The position numbers and the translations under genes were made by a program. This document shows, one piece after another, positions 1-7,210 of a stretch of DNA of 58,000 nucleotides. The notes beneath the pieces were generated by a model, which was not told the origin of the DNA, did no database searches, and was given only the letters and a program-made list of their open reading frames with translations. The stretch spans positions 1 through 58,000 of the forward strand of contig CAITXU010000297.1 in NCBI GenBank assembly GCA_903896505.1, in the 5' to 3' direction. The first letter of the stretch is position 1. Each line of letters begins with the position of its first letter. The DNA is from an uncultured Verrucomicrobiota bacterium. GTDB taxonomy: Bacteria; Verrucomicrobiota; Verrucomicrobiia; Limisphaerales; UBA9464.

Positions 1-512
1 AGTGCGCTCACCGCCAGGTGATCCGGCATCGCACTCAGAACCGCGTAGTCCGCCGCCTTTAGAGCCGGGATGGTGGTCTTGGTCTTTTGCGGTGGGGTAT
101 CCAAAAAGACGTAGTCATATTTCCCGCGTAGACGGTTGATCGGTTCAAGCAGCAAGTTCTGGTGAATCAGCCACGGGTTTTGGGCTAGGAAAGTATCGAG
201 CTCGGCCAGCTTCCGTGAACTCGGTACCAAATGGATATTGGGTGGCAAGGCCACCTCGGATTCGTCATTCGTGATGATGGTGTCCTCGGCGCTCTCCGCT
301 CCGGTCAGCAATTCAAAAGAACTGTTCCATCCATCGGTCGGAGCGCGCAGTGCCTTGGTCGCGCCCGAGGTCATGTCGAGATCGATAATCAGGGATTTTC
401 GTCCCCTCTCGGCCAGTGCTCCGGCCAGTTGAATGGTATTGGTGGTTTTGCCGACTCCTCCCTTTTGGTTGCCGACGGCGATCACAACGGTGTTTCGGAT
501 TTTTTCAGTCAT
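1..512 (-). CDS. ParA-family partitioning ATPase (3' end outside window)
   Basis: The reverse strand is open from an ATG at 512 to the window edge, about 170 residues. It starts MTEKIRNTVVIAVGNQKGG and carries the deviant Walker A motif KGGVGKT at about residues 18-24. The Walker A' stretch (LIIDLDMTSGA) is at about 44-54 and the Walker B-like VFLDTPPQ follows later. This is the ParA/Soj/MinD fold, a dimerising ATPase used to segregate DNA or position cargo. AGGAGG lies 3 nt before the ATG, which supports the start. No ParB gene is visible because the downstream side is cut off. The gene diverges from a small XRE regulator across a repeat-rich spacer, the layout of plasmid-type or island-type partition loci. 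Whether it is chromosomal Soj or an accessory ParA cannot be decided. Confidence 0.9.
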   Translation of the reverse strand, partial: MTEKIRNTVVIAVGNQKGGVGKTTNTIQLAGALAERGRKSLIIDLDMTSGATKALRAPTDGWNSSFELLTGAESAEDTIITNDESEVALPPNIHLVPSSRKLAELDTFLAQNPWLIHQNLLLEPINRLRGKYDYVFLDTPPQKTKTTIPALKAADYAVLSAMPDHLAVSA

Positions 513-536
513 CTTCCTCCTGGTAAAACGTGGTCA

Positions 537-746
537 TTGGGCCAGTTGGCCAACCGGCGGCCGAATTGCCGTCGGGCCAACGGGCCATTTCGGTTATCCC
601 ACTTTCTGAAAATCCCCACCAGAGGGTGTTTTAATGCCATTCCAAGGATGGCGAACAATCAATCAGAGCCGCTTGGCCCATTGGCCAACGGGCAAAATCC
701 GTCCCCAACCTCCTCTTGGCCCGGTGGCCCTTTGGCCAACGGAATC
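537..746. repeat. Four TTGGCCAAC-type palindromic repeats between parA and the XRE gene
   Basis: The core TTGGCCAACSGR occurs at 546-557, 681-692 and 732-743, with a variant GGGCCAACGGGCC at 574-586. Each copy is preceded by another GGCC half-site, giving for example GGCCCATTGGCCAACGGGC at 675-693. The core TTGGCCAA is a perfect palindrome. The copies fill the divergent spacer upstream of parA and run into the start of the XRE reading frame. They could be operator or centromere-like sites for the adjacent regulator or a ParB, or a small inserted palindromic repeat family. Confidence 0.6.
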
Positions 747-931
747 AGATCGCCGAGCGCAGCGGACTCAATCAATCGGCCATTAGCCTCCTGGACCGGG
801 GCAAGCGTAAACCCACGCTGGACACCTTGGTCAGAATCGCCGCCGTGCTTGAAATTGAGCTGGGGCACGTCCTGCTCCATGCGACGCAAGATGTTCGGGA
901 AAAGAGTGATTTCGGAAACTCCGCCTACTGA
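716..931 (+). CDS. XRE-family helix-turn-helix regulator, probably 5'-eroded
   Basis: The 71-residue frame encodes a clear XRE/Cro helix-turn-helix: QIAERSGLNQSAISLLDRG followed by KRKPTLDTLVRIAAVLEIEL. The usual first helix (about 15 residues) is missing. In its place the frame translates the TTGGCCAAC repeat as WPFGQR. The only nearby start is TTG at 716 with no ribosome-binding site, and the frame is open upstream to a stop at 632-634 without an ATG. It may be a damaged gene whose 5' end was replaced by repeats, or it may use an unusual start. It diverges from parA, a position typical of a repressor of that operon. Confidence 0.45.
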   Translation: MARWPFGQRNQIAERSGLNQSAISLLDRGKRKPTLDTLVRIAAVLEIELGHVLLHATQDVREKSDFGNSAY

Positions 932-1055
932 TTTCGATCCGCCAACGGAAATCGACACCCAATGTATCCAATTGTTCGCGAAAGCCTTCTCTTCCCCGTG
1001 GCTGAGTCCAGGTCCTCAACAGTTCCGGTGAAAGCAACCGCCTCGGCTCCGACAT

Positions 1056-1083
1056 AGCTTGCCCCCAAAATTCGGACCAGTGG
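1056..1083 (+). repeat. Left inverted repeat of the IS3 element
   Basis: The sequence AGCTTGCCCCCAA, then GGACCAG, matches the reverse complement of the right end with a few mismatches. A closely similar end (GGACCAG followed by GTTAAGTTA) recurs at 57884-57899 in the second IS copy. Confidence 0.7.
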
Positions 1084-1136
1084 TTAAGTTAATTGAGTCG
1101 AGGTCTTGGCGGGGGTAAAAAGAGAGAAGTGTAAGG

Positions 1137-1430
1137 ATGAAAGCCAAGAGAAAGCGACATCAGGCCTCGTTCAAGGCGCAGGTGGGACTGGAGGCACTGA
1201 CCGGAGAAAAGACGGTCGCGGAGATTGCCCGGGAGTATCAAATCCATCCCGTCCAAGTCAGCCAATGGAAACGAGCAATAATCGACCGACTCCCCGAGCT
1301 ATTTGAGACTGGGAGTCGTTCGCCAGTTGAAACGGCCGAGCGGGAAGTGGCCCGACTGGAACAGAAAATCGGACAACTGACCATGGAGCTGGACTGGCTT
1401 AAAAAAAAGTCCAGTCAACTGGGCTTGTAG
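1137..1430 (+). CDS. IS3-family transposase OrfA
   Basis: This 97-residue protein starts MKAKRKRHQASFKAQVGLEA, the characteristic opening of IS3 OrfA proteins. It has an N-terminal helix-turn-helix (TVAEIAREYQIHPVQVSQWK, about residues 28-47) for binding the IS ends. A leucine-zipper-like C-terminus (VARLEQKIGQLTMELDWLKKK, about 70-90) provides multimerisation. GTAAGGATG places a weak Shine-Dalgarno before the ATG. It ends just after the A-rich slippery site that links it to OrfB. A second, related OrfA begins at 57940. Confidence 0.92.
   Translation: MKAKRKRHQASFKAQVGLEALTGEKTVAEIAREYQIHPVQVSQWKRAIIDRLPELFETGSRSPVETAEREVARLEQKIGQLTMELDWLKKKSSQLGL
1403..1409 (+). other. Programmed -1 frameshift site (A AAA AAG)
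   Basis: A run of eight A's at 1401-1408 followed by G gives the canonical heptamer A AAA AAG in the orfA frame (codons 1404-1406 and 1407-1409). Slipping back one base enters the orfB frame, which is open from 1403 after a stop at 1400-1402. It would produce the OrfAB fusion transposase typical of IS3 elements. Confidence 0.8.
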
Positions 1431-1447
1431 CTGCCCGGCACCAACTG

Positions 1448-2287
1448 GTGCAGGACGACCAGGCCTTGAGCGTGCGGCGGCAGTGCGAGTTGTTGGGAAC
1501 CAGTCGCAGTGGTTGGTATTACCTCCCAAAAGAGGAAAGTCCGGAGAATCTCCGATTGATGCGGCGGTTGGACGAATTGAACCTCGAAAACCCGGAGTAT
1601 GGACGCCCTCGGTTGACCGCTCTGCTCCGGCGCGAAGGTTGGCCGGTCAATCAAAAGCGGATTCACCGACTGATGTCCGTCATGGGGATGGAGGCAATCT
1701 ACCCCAGGCAAAGGACGAGTCAGCCTGAGCCGATGAACGAGATTTACCCCTATTTGCTGCGCAAAAAGCCCATTACGGGACCTGACCAGGTGTGGTGTGC
1801 CGACATCACCTACATCCCCATGCGTTACGGATTCATGTACCTGGTGGCTGTGATGGATTGGTGGAGTCGCTTTGTGCTGTCTTGGGAACTGAGTAACACA
1901 CTGGAGGCCCGCTTTTGCGTTGCAGCTTGGAAGCAGGCGTTGCTCCGAGGACGAAGCACCCCACTGATTTCAAACACAGACCAGGGAGCTCAATTTACCT
2001 CCAGGGAATACCTCGATGCCGTGGAAGATTCCGGAGTCCAGATCAGCATGGACGGACGGGGCCGGTGGATGGACAACCGGTTCATCGAGCGCCTCTGGCG
2101 CAGTTTGAAGTATGAGGATGTCTATTTGCGGTCGTACGAGGATGGGCGCAAACTACGTCTGGGACTGCGACACTGGTTCGTTAAGTACAACCAACATCGG
2201 CCTCACCAGGCGCTTGGATATGCCACCCCAGAGGAGGTCTATCACGCTCCAGAATCCCATGGCGCAAAACCCGCAACTTGGGCTTGA
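1448..2287 (+). CDS. IS3-family transposase OrfB (DDE integrase core)
   Basis: This is the catalytic half of the transposase. An HTH_21-like region (RLTALLRREGWPVNQKRIHR) is followed by the retroviral-integrase core. The DDE residues are in WCADITYIP, SNTDQGAQFTS and the WMDNRFIERLWRSLKYED block, where the Glu lies in FIERLWRSLKYE. The C-terminal NQHRPHQALGYATPEEVY is a family hallmark. The frame is intact. It is probably translated mainly as an OrfAB fusion through the slippery site at 1403, since the first in-frame start (GTG at 1448) is inside the open frame and lacks a ribosome-binding site. Confidence 0.93.
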   Translation: MQDDQALSVRRQCELLGTSRSGWYYLPKEESPENLRLMRRLDELNLENPEYGRPRLTALLRREGWPVNQKRIHRLMSVMGMEAIYPRQRTSQPEPMNEIYPYLLRKKPITGPDQVWCADITYIPMRYGFMYLVAVMDWWSRFVLSWELSNTLEARFCVAAWKQALLRGRSTPLISNTDQGAQFTSREYLDAVEDSGVQISMDGRGRWMDNRFIERLWRSLKYEDVYLRSYEDGRKLRLGLRHWFVKYNQHRPHQALGYATPEEVYHAPESHGAKPATWA

Positions 2288-2435
2288 AGTTAGAGCGCCG
2301 ATGGCGCTAAAAAATGACCGCTCCAAAAACCGGGAGGGAAGGCTCAAAGGTCTCTACCCCAGTCTTCCTTCCCAACGAGCATAACCATAACAATCAAACC
2401 TCATCCCCGCTCGAGACCATAACTTATTTTGCCTA

Positions 2436-2465
2436 ATAAGTGGTCTGATATTGGGGGCAAGCTCA
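2436..2465 (-). repeat. Right inverted repeat of the IS3 element
   Basis: Read on the minus strand this is TGAGCTTGCCCCCAA followed by AGACCAC. It is the end that has fused into the GHKL ATPase reading frame, adding the foreign residues SLPPISDH to that protein. Confidence 0.75.
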
Positions 2466-2904
2466 ATACGGAAAACAAACCAATCCCAATTTTTCCAATC
2501 AATCGCCGTCCGCCCGGACTGTGATACGGACTATTGGGAGCAGTGACTCCAAGATGTCCACCCTCCTTGCTCCTCTTAGCGCTTCCGCCAATGTGAAACA
2601 GCATGTGAGCCAACACTTCAGGGCTCATTCCATGACCGTTGTCCTCTACGGTTATGCGCTCAAACCTTGGTGCATCAGTTTTGATTACGACCCTGCTTGC
2701 ATCCGCATCGTAGGCGTTCGATATCAATTCACGGAGGGCTGAACCTGGGCGCCGATAAATGCCATCGGTAACTCGTGCGATTACTCTTTCATCGGTCCGC
2801 AAGGTGGTCGCAACAGGTTCGCTATTGTTCTCACTCTTGTGAATCTGTGTAACAAGTTCTTTTTCGGCTAAATCGTCTGCCGTGGTCGGCACCGATGTTT
2901 TCAT
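2466..2904 (-). pseudogene. MutL/MORC-like GHKL (Hsp90-type) ATPase, truncated by the IS
   Basis: About 146 native residues remain. They contain the GHKL Bergerat ATP-binding fold: N-box ELISNAYDADASRVVI (about residues 59-74), G1 box VEDNGHGMSPE (about 91-101) and G2 box GKIGIGLFSV at the break. After this the frame enters the IS end and stops at 2401, so the rest of the ATPase and any effector domain are lost. The start ATG overlaps the stop of the upstream cytosine methyltransferase by 4 bp, so the two were co-translated. GHKL ATPases related to MutL and MORC are known from modification-linked defence operons (Iyer, Abhiman and Aravind's comparative analysis). The domain is secure; assignment to such a system is inference. 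Confidence 0.85.
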
Positions 2905-3998
2905 ACGGTTACTTTCGTCAGAGTCGACTTTACGGCTTCGGCAATGCTGCTTGCCATCGGTGGTGGAACGGCATTTGAGATTTGTGTGACTTGTTCGGAG
3001 AGATTGCCCTCGAGAACAAAACTCTTTGGAAAGCCTTGTAGAATCATCGCCTCGTAAATACTCAGCCGCCGCCGACCCTCAGGATGGACATGAATTTCAC
3101 GGTGGCCGAACGCGATTGTAGGACTCGGCTTATCCCAAGAGAGCCTTCTGAAACTTCGGCCTTTAACAGCCGTCACCGGACTTGTGAACCGCTTCGACTT
3201 TGGTTTCATGGTCCAGTGATTCGGATGCACTGGAAAATCAGTAGGTGACAATCCTCGGGCAAAAAAGACGGGATCTGGTAGGCTTGCGATGGCATCCTTC
3301 ACGGTGGCCGGACCCTTCCGTTTTTTGGGTGGTGGCAGCTTACTGTTCAGACCATTCCGCATCGCCGTTAGAATAATTCGCCTCCGATTCTGAGGCACAC
3401 CGAACTGCAAGGAACACAATTCGTTCTCAATTACATTGAATTGGAGGTCTTTGAGAGCGGTTAAAAGTCCGTGAAAGCACGGTAAATGTTTTTTGTCCTT
3501 CATGCCGAGAACGTTCTCAAACACAACAAAATCAACTGTGTAGTAGTCCATCAGAGCTCGAACGATTTGGATGTAGAGCCTTGGAAGTTCATTGCGTGGA
3601 TCGTTACTTCGGGAATTGGGGTTTCCTCTTGAAAAGCCCTGGCATGGTGGCCCTCCGATGATACCAATCCGTTCGCCTCGAAGGATCGTTGATGTAGCGT
3701 GATCAAGAACACCCATCGGCCCGAGCTTGACCAAATCAGCAACTATCCCATGCGTCTGCTCAAAGTTTCGTTTGTGCGTCCGAATGGCAGCGGTGGAAAA
3801 ATCGATCGCGAGAGGGATGGTGAAACCTTGTCGGAGAAACCCAAGATCGAGCCCTCCTGCGCCAGAGAACAGGCTCACAATCTTCGGAAGCGCTGAGTGT
3901 GAAGGCGTGGATTTCTTGCCTGAGGTCGATCCCCCGCCGATTTGTTGTATCGGTGTTCGCAGTCCGGCAAAATCCTGGTCTGGTTTGCGCACGAGCAT
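2901..3998 (-). CDS. DNA (cytosine-5-)-methyltransferase
   Basis: From the ATG at 3998 this is 365 residues, a normal size for a C5 methyltransferase. Motif I is KIVSLFSGAGGLDLGF (about residues 39-54). Motif IV is GGPPCQGFS with the catalytic Cys at about 119. Motif VI is VVFENV, motif VIII QNRRRI, and motif X QISNAVPPPMA near the end. It transfers a methyl group from S-adenosylmethionine to C5 of cytosine within a target set by the variable region between motifs VIII and IX. The frame stays open upstream to a TTG at 4274, but that extension has low-complexity composition and no good start. The gene is coupled by ATGA overlap to the GHKL ATPase. No restriction endonuclease remains, so it may now be an orphan methylase. 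Confidence 0.9.
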   Translation of the reverse strand: MLVRKPDQDFAGLRTPIQQIGGGSTSGKKSTPSHSALPKIVSLFSGAGGLDLGFLRQGFTIPLAIDFSTAAIRTHKRNFEQTHGIVADLVKLGPMGVLDHATSTILRGERIGIIGGPPCQGFSRGNPNSRSNDPRNELPRLYIQIVRALMDYYTVDFVVFENVLGMKDKKHLPCFHGLLTALKDLQFNVIENELCSLQFGVPQNRRRIILTAMRNGLNSKLPPPKKRKGPATVKDAIASLPDPVFFARGLSPTDFPVHPNHWTMKPKSKRFTSPVTAVKGRSFRRLSWDKPSPTIAFGHREIHVHPEGRRRLSIYEAMILQGFPKSFVLEGNLSEQVTQISNAVPPPMASSIAEAVKSTLTKVTV

Positions 3999-4434
3999 CT
4001 TCGTTTGTAGCCTAGCGTGAACGGCCAGCTCTGGCGAGCTTTGTCGTGGGGTATTCCACTGAAGCACGGCTTCTGCCCGATGGTTTTTTGGTAGAGACGG
4101 CGGACTTGCTCGTTTAACACCCTTTACGCTATTCCTAGTAGCCGTCAACTCACGTGCGGAACGACCATAGGACTTAAAGGCCTGATATGGGTATCCGGGG
4201 AAGAGATTGTTGGTTGTAGGTGGCTTTCGGTCAACCCTTGCACCTTTGGGATGGAGTTGTTTCCATCCTAACAATACGCAACCGGGGGCCGCTCCGACCG
4301 CCCTTCAGCGGTCCAACTGGGCAATTGAGCCTGCTCCTGCTCAAATATTTGTTCTGGAACAAGCGTTCCGCTTCAATTCCTCCCGCTTTCCTCGATTGCC
4401 GCCCATGGCCCGGTCGGGCTAGGCTTTCGCCGCC
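3999..4434. other. Divergent intergenic region between the methyltransferase and hldA
   Basis: This is about 436 bp if the methyltransferase starts at 3998. The minus-strand frame stays open through most of it (to 4274) but shows no recognisable domain. No RNA gene or strong repeat was seen. It should hold the promoters of both divergent units. Confidence 0.4.
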
Positions 4435-5448
4435 ATGGTGACGCTGTCTCCGACCCGAATTCGTGAATTGCTCGATGCTGCCGCCCGTACACGGGTGCTG
4501 GTGGTGGGAGACCTGATGCTCGATCAGTTCATTTGGGGGCGCGTTTCTCGTATCTCCCCCGAGGCCCCGGTTCCGGTGGTTGACTTTGAACGCGAGCATT
4601 TCATGCCCGGCGGTGCCGCCAATGTCGCCCGAAATCTCACCGCCCTCGGCGGCAAGGCCGACATTTTTGGCGTCGTAGGCGAGGATACCAATGGGAAGCA
4701 TCTCGCCGACCTGCTCGAGAAAGAGGGGGTGGGCTGCTCCGGACTGCTGGCGGTCGAGGGCCGGTTCACTTCCACCAAAACCCGTATCGTTGCCCACCAG
4801 CAGCAGGTCACCCGCCTCGACCGCGAAACCCGCGGTAAAATCGACGCCAAAGCGACCCAGGCCCTGCTCAAGAAAATCGACGCGCTGCTCCCCAAAGCCG
4901 ATGCCGTCAGTGTCGGAGATTATGGCAAGGGGGTCATTACCCAAACCTTGCTCGATGGACTCAAGGAACGGTGCCGCGCCGGTGCCAAGTGGCTGAGCCT
5001 CGATCCCAAACCCGTCCATCGGCTCGACCTCAAGGGACTTTCTCTCATCACCCCCAATCGCAAGGAGGCCTTCGAATTGGCCGGCCTTGAGGATACCACC
5101 CGTCGCGACAATCCGCTCGAGGATACCCAGTTGATGAAGGTGGCCGACGCGCTGTTCCGGGACCATGCACCAGCCCTGCTCCTGATCACCATCGGTGAAC
5201 TGGGCATGCTGCTCTGTCAGCGCCACCAACCGCCGGTGCATATCCCGACCGTGGCCAAGGAGGTTTTTGATGTCTCAGGTGCAGGCGATACCGTTATCGC
5301 CAGCTTCACCATGGCGATTGCCGCCGGCGCTTCGCCCGTCGAGGCCGCCATTTTCTCCAATCATGCCGCCGGTGTGGTGGTCGGAAAGGTGGGAACGGCC
5401 ACCGTGACCCCCGATGAGTTGTTGGCCAGCTTTACCAAAGTTTCATGA
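4435..5448 (+). CDS. hldA: D-glycero-beta-D-manno-heptose-7-phosphate kinase
   Basis: This 337-residue PfkB-family sugar kinase matches the N-terminal half of bifunctional HldE (RfaE domain I). Diagnostic segments are VVGDLMLDQFIWGRVSRISP at about residues 22-41, the sugar-binding FMPGGAANVARNLTALGG at about 56-73, and the C-terminal PfkB signature DVSGAGDTV with the catalytic Asp. It phosphorylates heptose-7-phosphate at C1, giving the bisphosphate for ADP-heptose synthesis in LPS inner core assembly. The nucleotidyltransferase domain found in E. coli HldE is absent, so a separate hldC must lie elsewhere. The next gene, gmhB, performs the following step and overlaps by 4 bp (ATGA), indicating an operon. 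Confidence 0.93.
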   Translation: MVTLSPTRIRELLDAAARTRVLVVGDLMLDQFIWGRVSRISPEAPVPVVDFEREHFMPGGAANVARNLTALGGKADIFGVVGEDTNGKHLADLLEKEGVGCSGLLAVEGRFTSTKTRIVAHQQQVTRLDRETRGKIDAKATQALLKKIDALLPKADAVSVGDYGKGVITQTLLDGLKERCRAGAKWLSLDPKPVHRLDLKGLSLITPNRKEAFELAGLEDTTRRDNPLEDTQLMKVADALFRDHAPALLLITIGELGMLLCQRHQPPVHIPTVAKEVFDVSGAGDTVIASFTMAIAAGASPVEAAIFSNHAAGVVVGKVGTATVTPDELLASFTKVS

Positions 5449-5999
5449 AGCGAGCTGTTTTTATCGATCGCGACGGGACCATCAACGTCGAACGCCATTA
5501 TCTGCACAAACCGGAGGAATTCGAACTCATCCCCGGTGTGGCGCAAGCGTTGAAGCAACTTCAGGAGGCCGGATTCCTGCTGGTGGTGGTGACCAATCAG
5601 GCGGGTATCGGACGCGGTTACTACACCGAGGACGATATGCACCGGGTCCACGATCGGATGCATGAATTGCTCGATCCCGAAGGAGTCCGGTTCGCCGGCA
5701 TTTACTTTGCCCCCGAGGCGCCCCATCAACCGAGCGAACGCCGCAAACCGGCCCCGGGCATGTTGCTCGACGCTCATCGCCATCATGGAATCAACCTCAG
5801 CGGGAGTTACATGATCGGCGACAAGCGGATTGACCTGGAGGCGGGCTGGAATGCCGGCTGCAAAACGAGCCTGCTGGTGCGGACGGGCTACGGTCGGGAA
5901 GTTGAGCTCAAAGAAGCCGACCAATTGAATGGGGCGCCGGTGGTCAATGACCTGGCCGAAGCCGCCGCCTGGATACTCAAGAACGAAGGTCTGGCCTGA
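5445..5999 (+). CDS. gmhB: D-glycero-beta-D-manno-heptose-1,7-bisphosphate 7-phosphatase
   Basis: This 184-residue HAD-superfamily (IIIA) phosphatase has motif I FIDRDGTIN (nucleophile Asp), motif II VVVTNQAGIGRGYY, the lysine motif RRKPAPGML and motif IV MIGDKRIDLEAG. It removes the 7-phosphate from heptose-1,7-bisphosphate, the product of the upstream kinase. In E. coli GmhB a Cys/His zinc loop precedes the RKP motif. Here that stretch reads FAPEAPHQPSERRKP and has no Cys, so this looks like a zinc-free variant. It overlaps hldA by ATGA, which fixes the start. A related histidinol-phosphatase role is possible but unlikely in this context. Confidence 0.9.
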   Translation: MKRAVFIDRDGTINVERHYLHKPEEFELIPGVAQALKQLQEAGFLLVVVTNQAGIGRGYYTEDDMHRVHDRMHELLDPEGVRFAGIYFAPEAPHQPSERRKPAPGMLLDAHRHHGINLSGSYMIGDKRIDLEAGWNAGCKTSLLVRTGYGREVELKEADQLNGAPVVNDLAEAAAWILKNEGLA

Positions 6000-6057
6000 T
6001 CCCGTTGTCCGCACTTGGCAAACTCCCGCCACCCCGGTATCAAAGCGTGGTGGATGC

Positions 6058-6133
6058 GGGCGAGTGGCGCAGCGGTTAGCGCAGCTGCCTTACACGCAGT
6101 TGGTCGGGGGTTCGAATCCCTCCTCGCCCACCA
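6058..6133 (+). tRNA. tRNA-Val (anticodon TAC)
   Basis: The acceptor stem GGGCGAG pairs with CTCGCCC, followed by A and an encoded CCA. The D-arm is GCGCAGCGGTTAGCGC. The anticodon stem-loop is CTGC-CTTACAC-GCAG, giving TAC for valine GUA/GUG codons. The T-arm is GGGGGTTCGAATCCCTC. It lies 58 bp after gmhB and 15 bp before the next gene. Confidence 0.95.
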
Positions 6134-6148
6134 TCTTCCTTTCCCACC

Positions 6149-7033
6149 ATGAAGGTCCTCCATGTCCACGCGCATTTCGACGACTTCGAGTTCTGCAGCG
6201 CCGGGACCTTCGAGCGGTGGAAACGGAAACTCGGCTCCGGGTTTACCGGACGGGTCCTCGTCTGTACCGATGGTCGGGCCGGTCATCACCAGCTTTCCCG
6301 GGCCGAAACCGGTCGCATCCGCCTGGCCGAGCAGGCCGCCAGCGCCCAACTCGGAGGCTACGAGTTTTCCCTTCTCCGGCAACGCAACGGCGAGCCGTTT
6401 GCCGAGGGCTGCCGGGTCCTGACCTCCGAGTTGCTCGAAGCCCTCTGGCTGGAAATCCGGGCCTTCGAGCCCGACTATCTGATTTGCCCGCCCCTCCCGT
6501 CCGACCCATTGGCCGGTGTGCATCCGGACCATTGGACCGTCGCGGAGGCCGTCCGCCGCATCGCCTACATGATCAATGTGCCCCACGCTTTTCCCGACCC
6601 GTCCGGGGCACCCGATGATCCGTCTCCGCGCTGGCTGAAGACCCCGGTGATTCTCAACACCTATGATGCCTATCAAGCAGGTGCCAACCAGTTCGATATA
6701 GTGGTTGATGTGGAATCCTGTTTCGAGCTGATCGCCTCGGAATCGTGGTGCCATCAAAGCCAGATTCGGGAATGGCTCCCCTGGGTGGGACGTCACTCAC
6801 TGCCCACCCCGGCCAATCTCGATGAATGGCACCAAATCCTGCGTCAACGGTTCAGCCGTCAGGCCGCAGAGCTGCAACTGCCCTTCGATCGAACTTTCGA
6901 AGTCTTTGTCCTCACAGCCTGGGGTTCGATCCCCCCAGCCCAAAAACTGGCGGATGATTTTCCAGGAGTGGAGCAGGATTTGGGTCGACTCGAACGCCTG
7001 GCGACACGCCTGGAGCGGTGGCATCCATCCTAG
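6149..7033 (+). CDS. PIG-L family deacetylase
   Basis: This 294-residue protein of the LmbE/PIG-L zinc-dependent N-acetylglucosaminyl deacetylase fold starts MKVLHVHAHFDDFEF. The family motif AHPDDE appears as AHFDDFE, with one extra residue before the Glu. The second metal-binding element is VHPDHWTVAEAV at about residue 129. These provide the His-Asp-His zinc site. Family members remove N-acetyl groups from amino sugars or related conjugates (MshB, BshB, GlcNAc-PI). The substrate here is not evident. No signal peptide is seen, so it is cytoplasmic. It stands alone after tRNA-Val. Confidence 0.8.
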   Translation: MKVLHVHAHFDDFEFCSAGTFERWKRKLGSGFTGRVLVCTDGRAGHHQLSRAETGRIRLAEQAASAQLGGYEFSLLRQRNGEPFAEGCRVLTSELLEALWLEIRAFEPDYLICPPLPSDPLAGVHPDHWTVAEAVRRIAYMINVPHAFPDPSGAPDDPSPRWLKTPVILNTYDAYQAGANQFDIVVDVESCFELIASESWCHQSQIREWLPWVGRHSLPTPANLDEWHQILRQRFSRQAAELQLPFDRTFEVFVLTAWGSIPPAQKLADDFPGVEQDLGRLERLATRLERWHPS

Positions 7034-7210
7034 AATCCGGAGATCGCGATTCCAACCCGCCGTTCAGATACTGGCCACCCGTTCGAAAACCCAGGGGTTG
7101 TCCTTCGATGAGCCCTGTAGATTGGATTTCCATGGGCGTTCCCATGCGTGTTCCGGCGTCACAGTCAGGTTTTTTCTTGCCTCCTTGGGGCCGGTGGCTA
7201 TGACCACAGG

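Larger units (their letters stand above)
1054..2465 (+). mobile_element. IS3-family insertion sequence, about 1.4 kb
   Basis: The element has two overlapping transposase frames (orfA, orfB) with a slippery heptamer between them. They are flanked by imperfect inverted ends sharing AGCTTGCCCCCAA at the left (1056-1068) and, on the reverse strand, at the right (2463-2451), followed by a GACCA block. The right end reads TGAGCTTGCCCCC inward, as expected of IS150-like IS3 elements. The left end lacks the terminal TG, so that boundary is approximate. No target-site duplication is evident. The right side cuts a GHKL ATPase gene, but the left flank does not continue that gene, which implies a rearrangement or deletion at this copy. 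Confidence 0.85.

Noticed and set aside
231..1031. 266-codon plus-strand open frame opposite parA and across the repeats
   Set aside because: The opposite strand of its first half encodes ParA with clear Walker motifs, and the rest translates repeats; no domain is seen.
831..1055. 74-codon minus-strand frame left of the IS, considered as continuation of the cut ATPase
   Set aside because: Its sequence shows none of the GHKL or downstream transducer features and lies antisense to the XRE frame.
4231..5241. 336-codon minus-strand open frame
   Set aside because: It is antisense to hldA, whose PfkB motifs are unambiguous. Long antisense frames are expected at this GC content.
5888..6796. 302-codon minus-strand open frame
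   Set aside because: It runs across tRNA-Val and antisense to the PIG-L gene.
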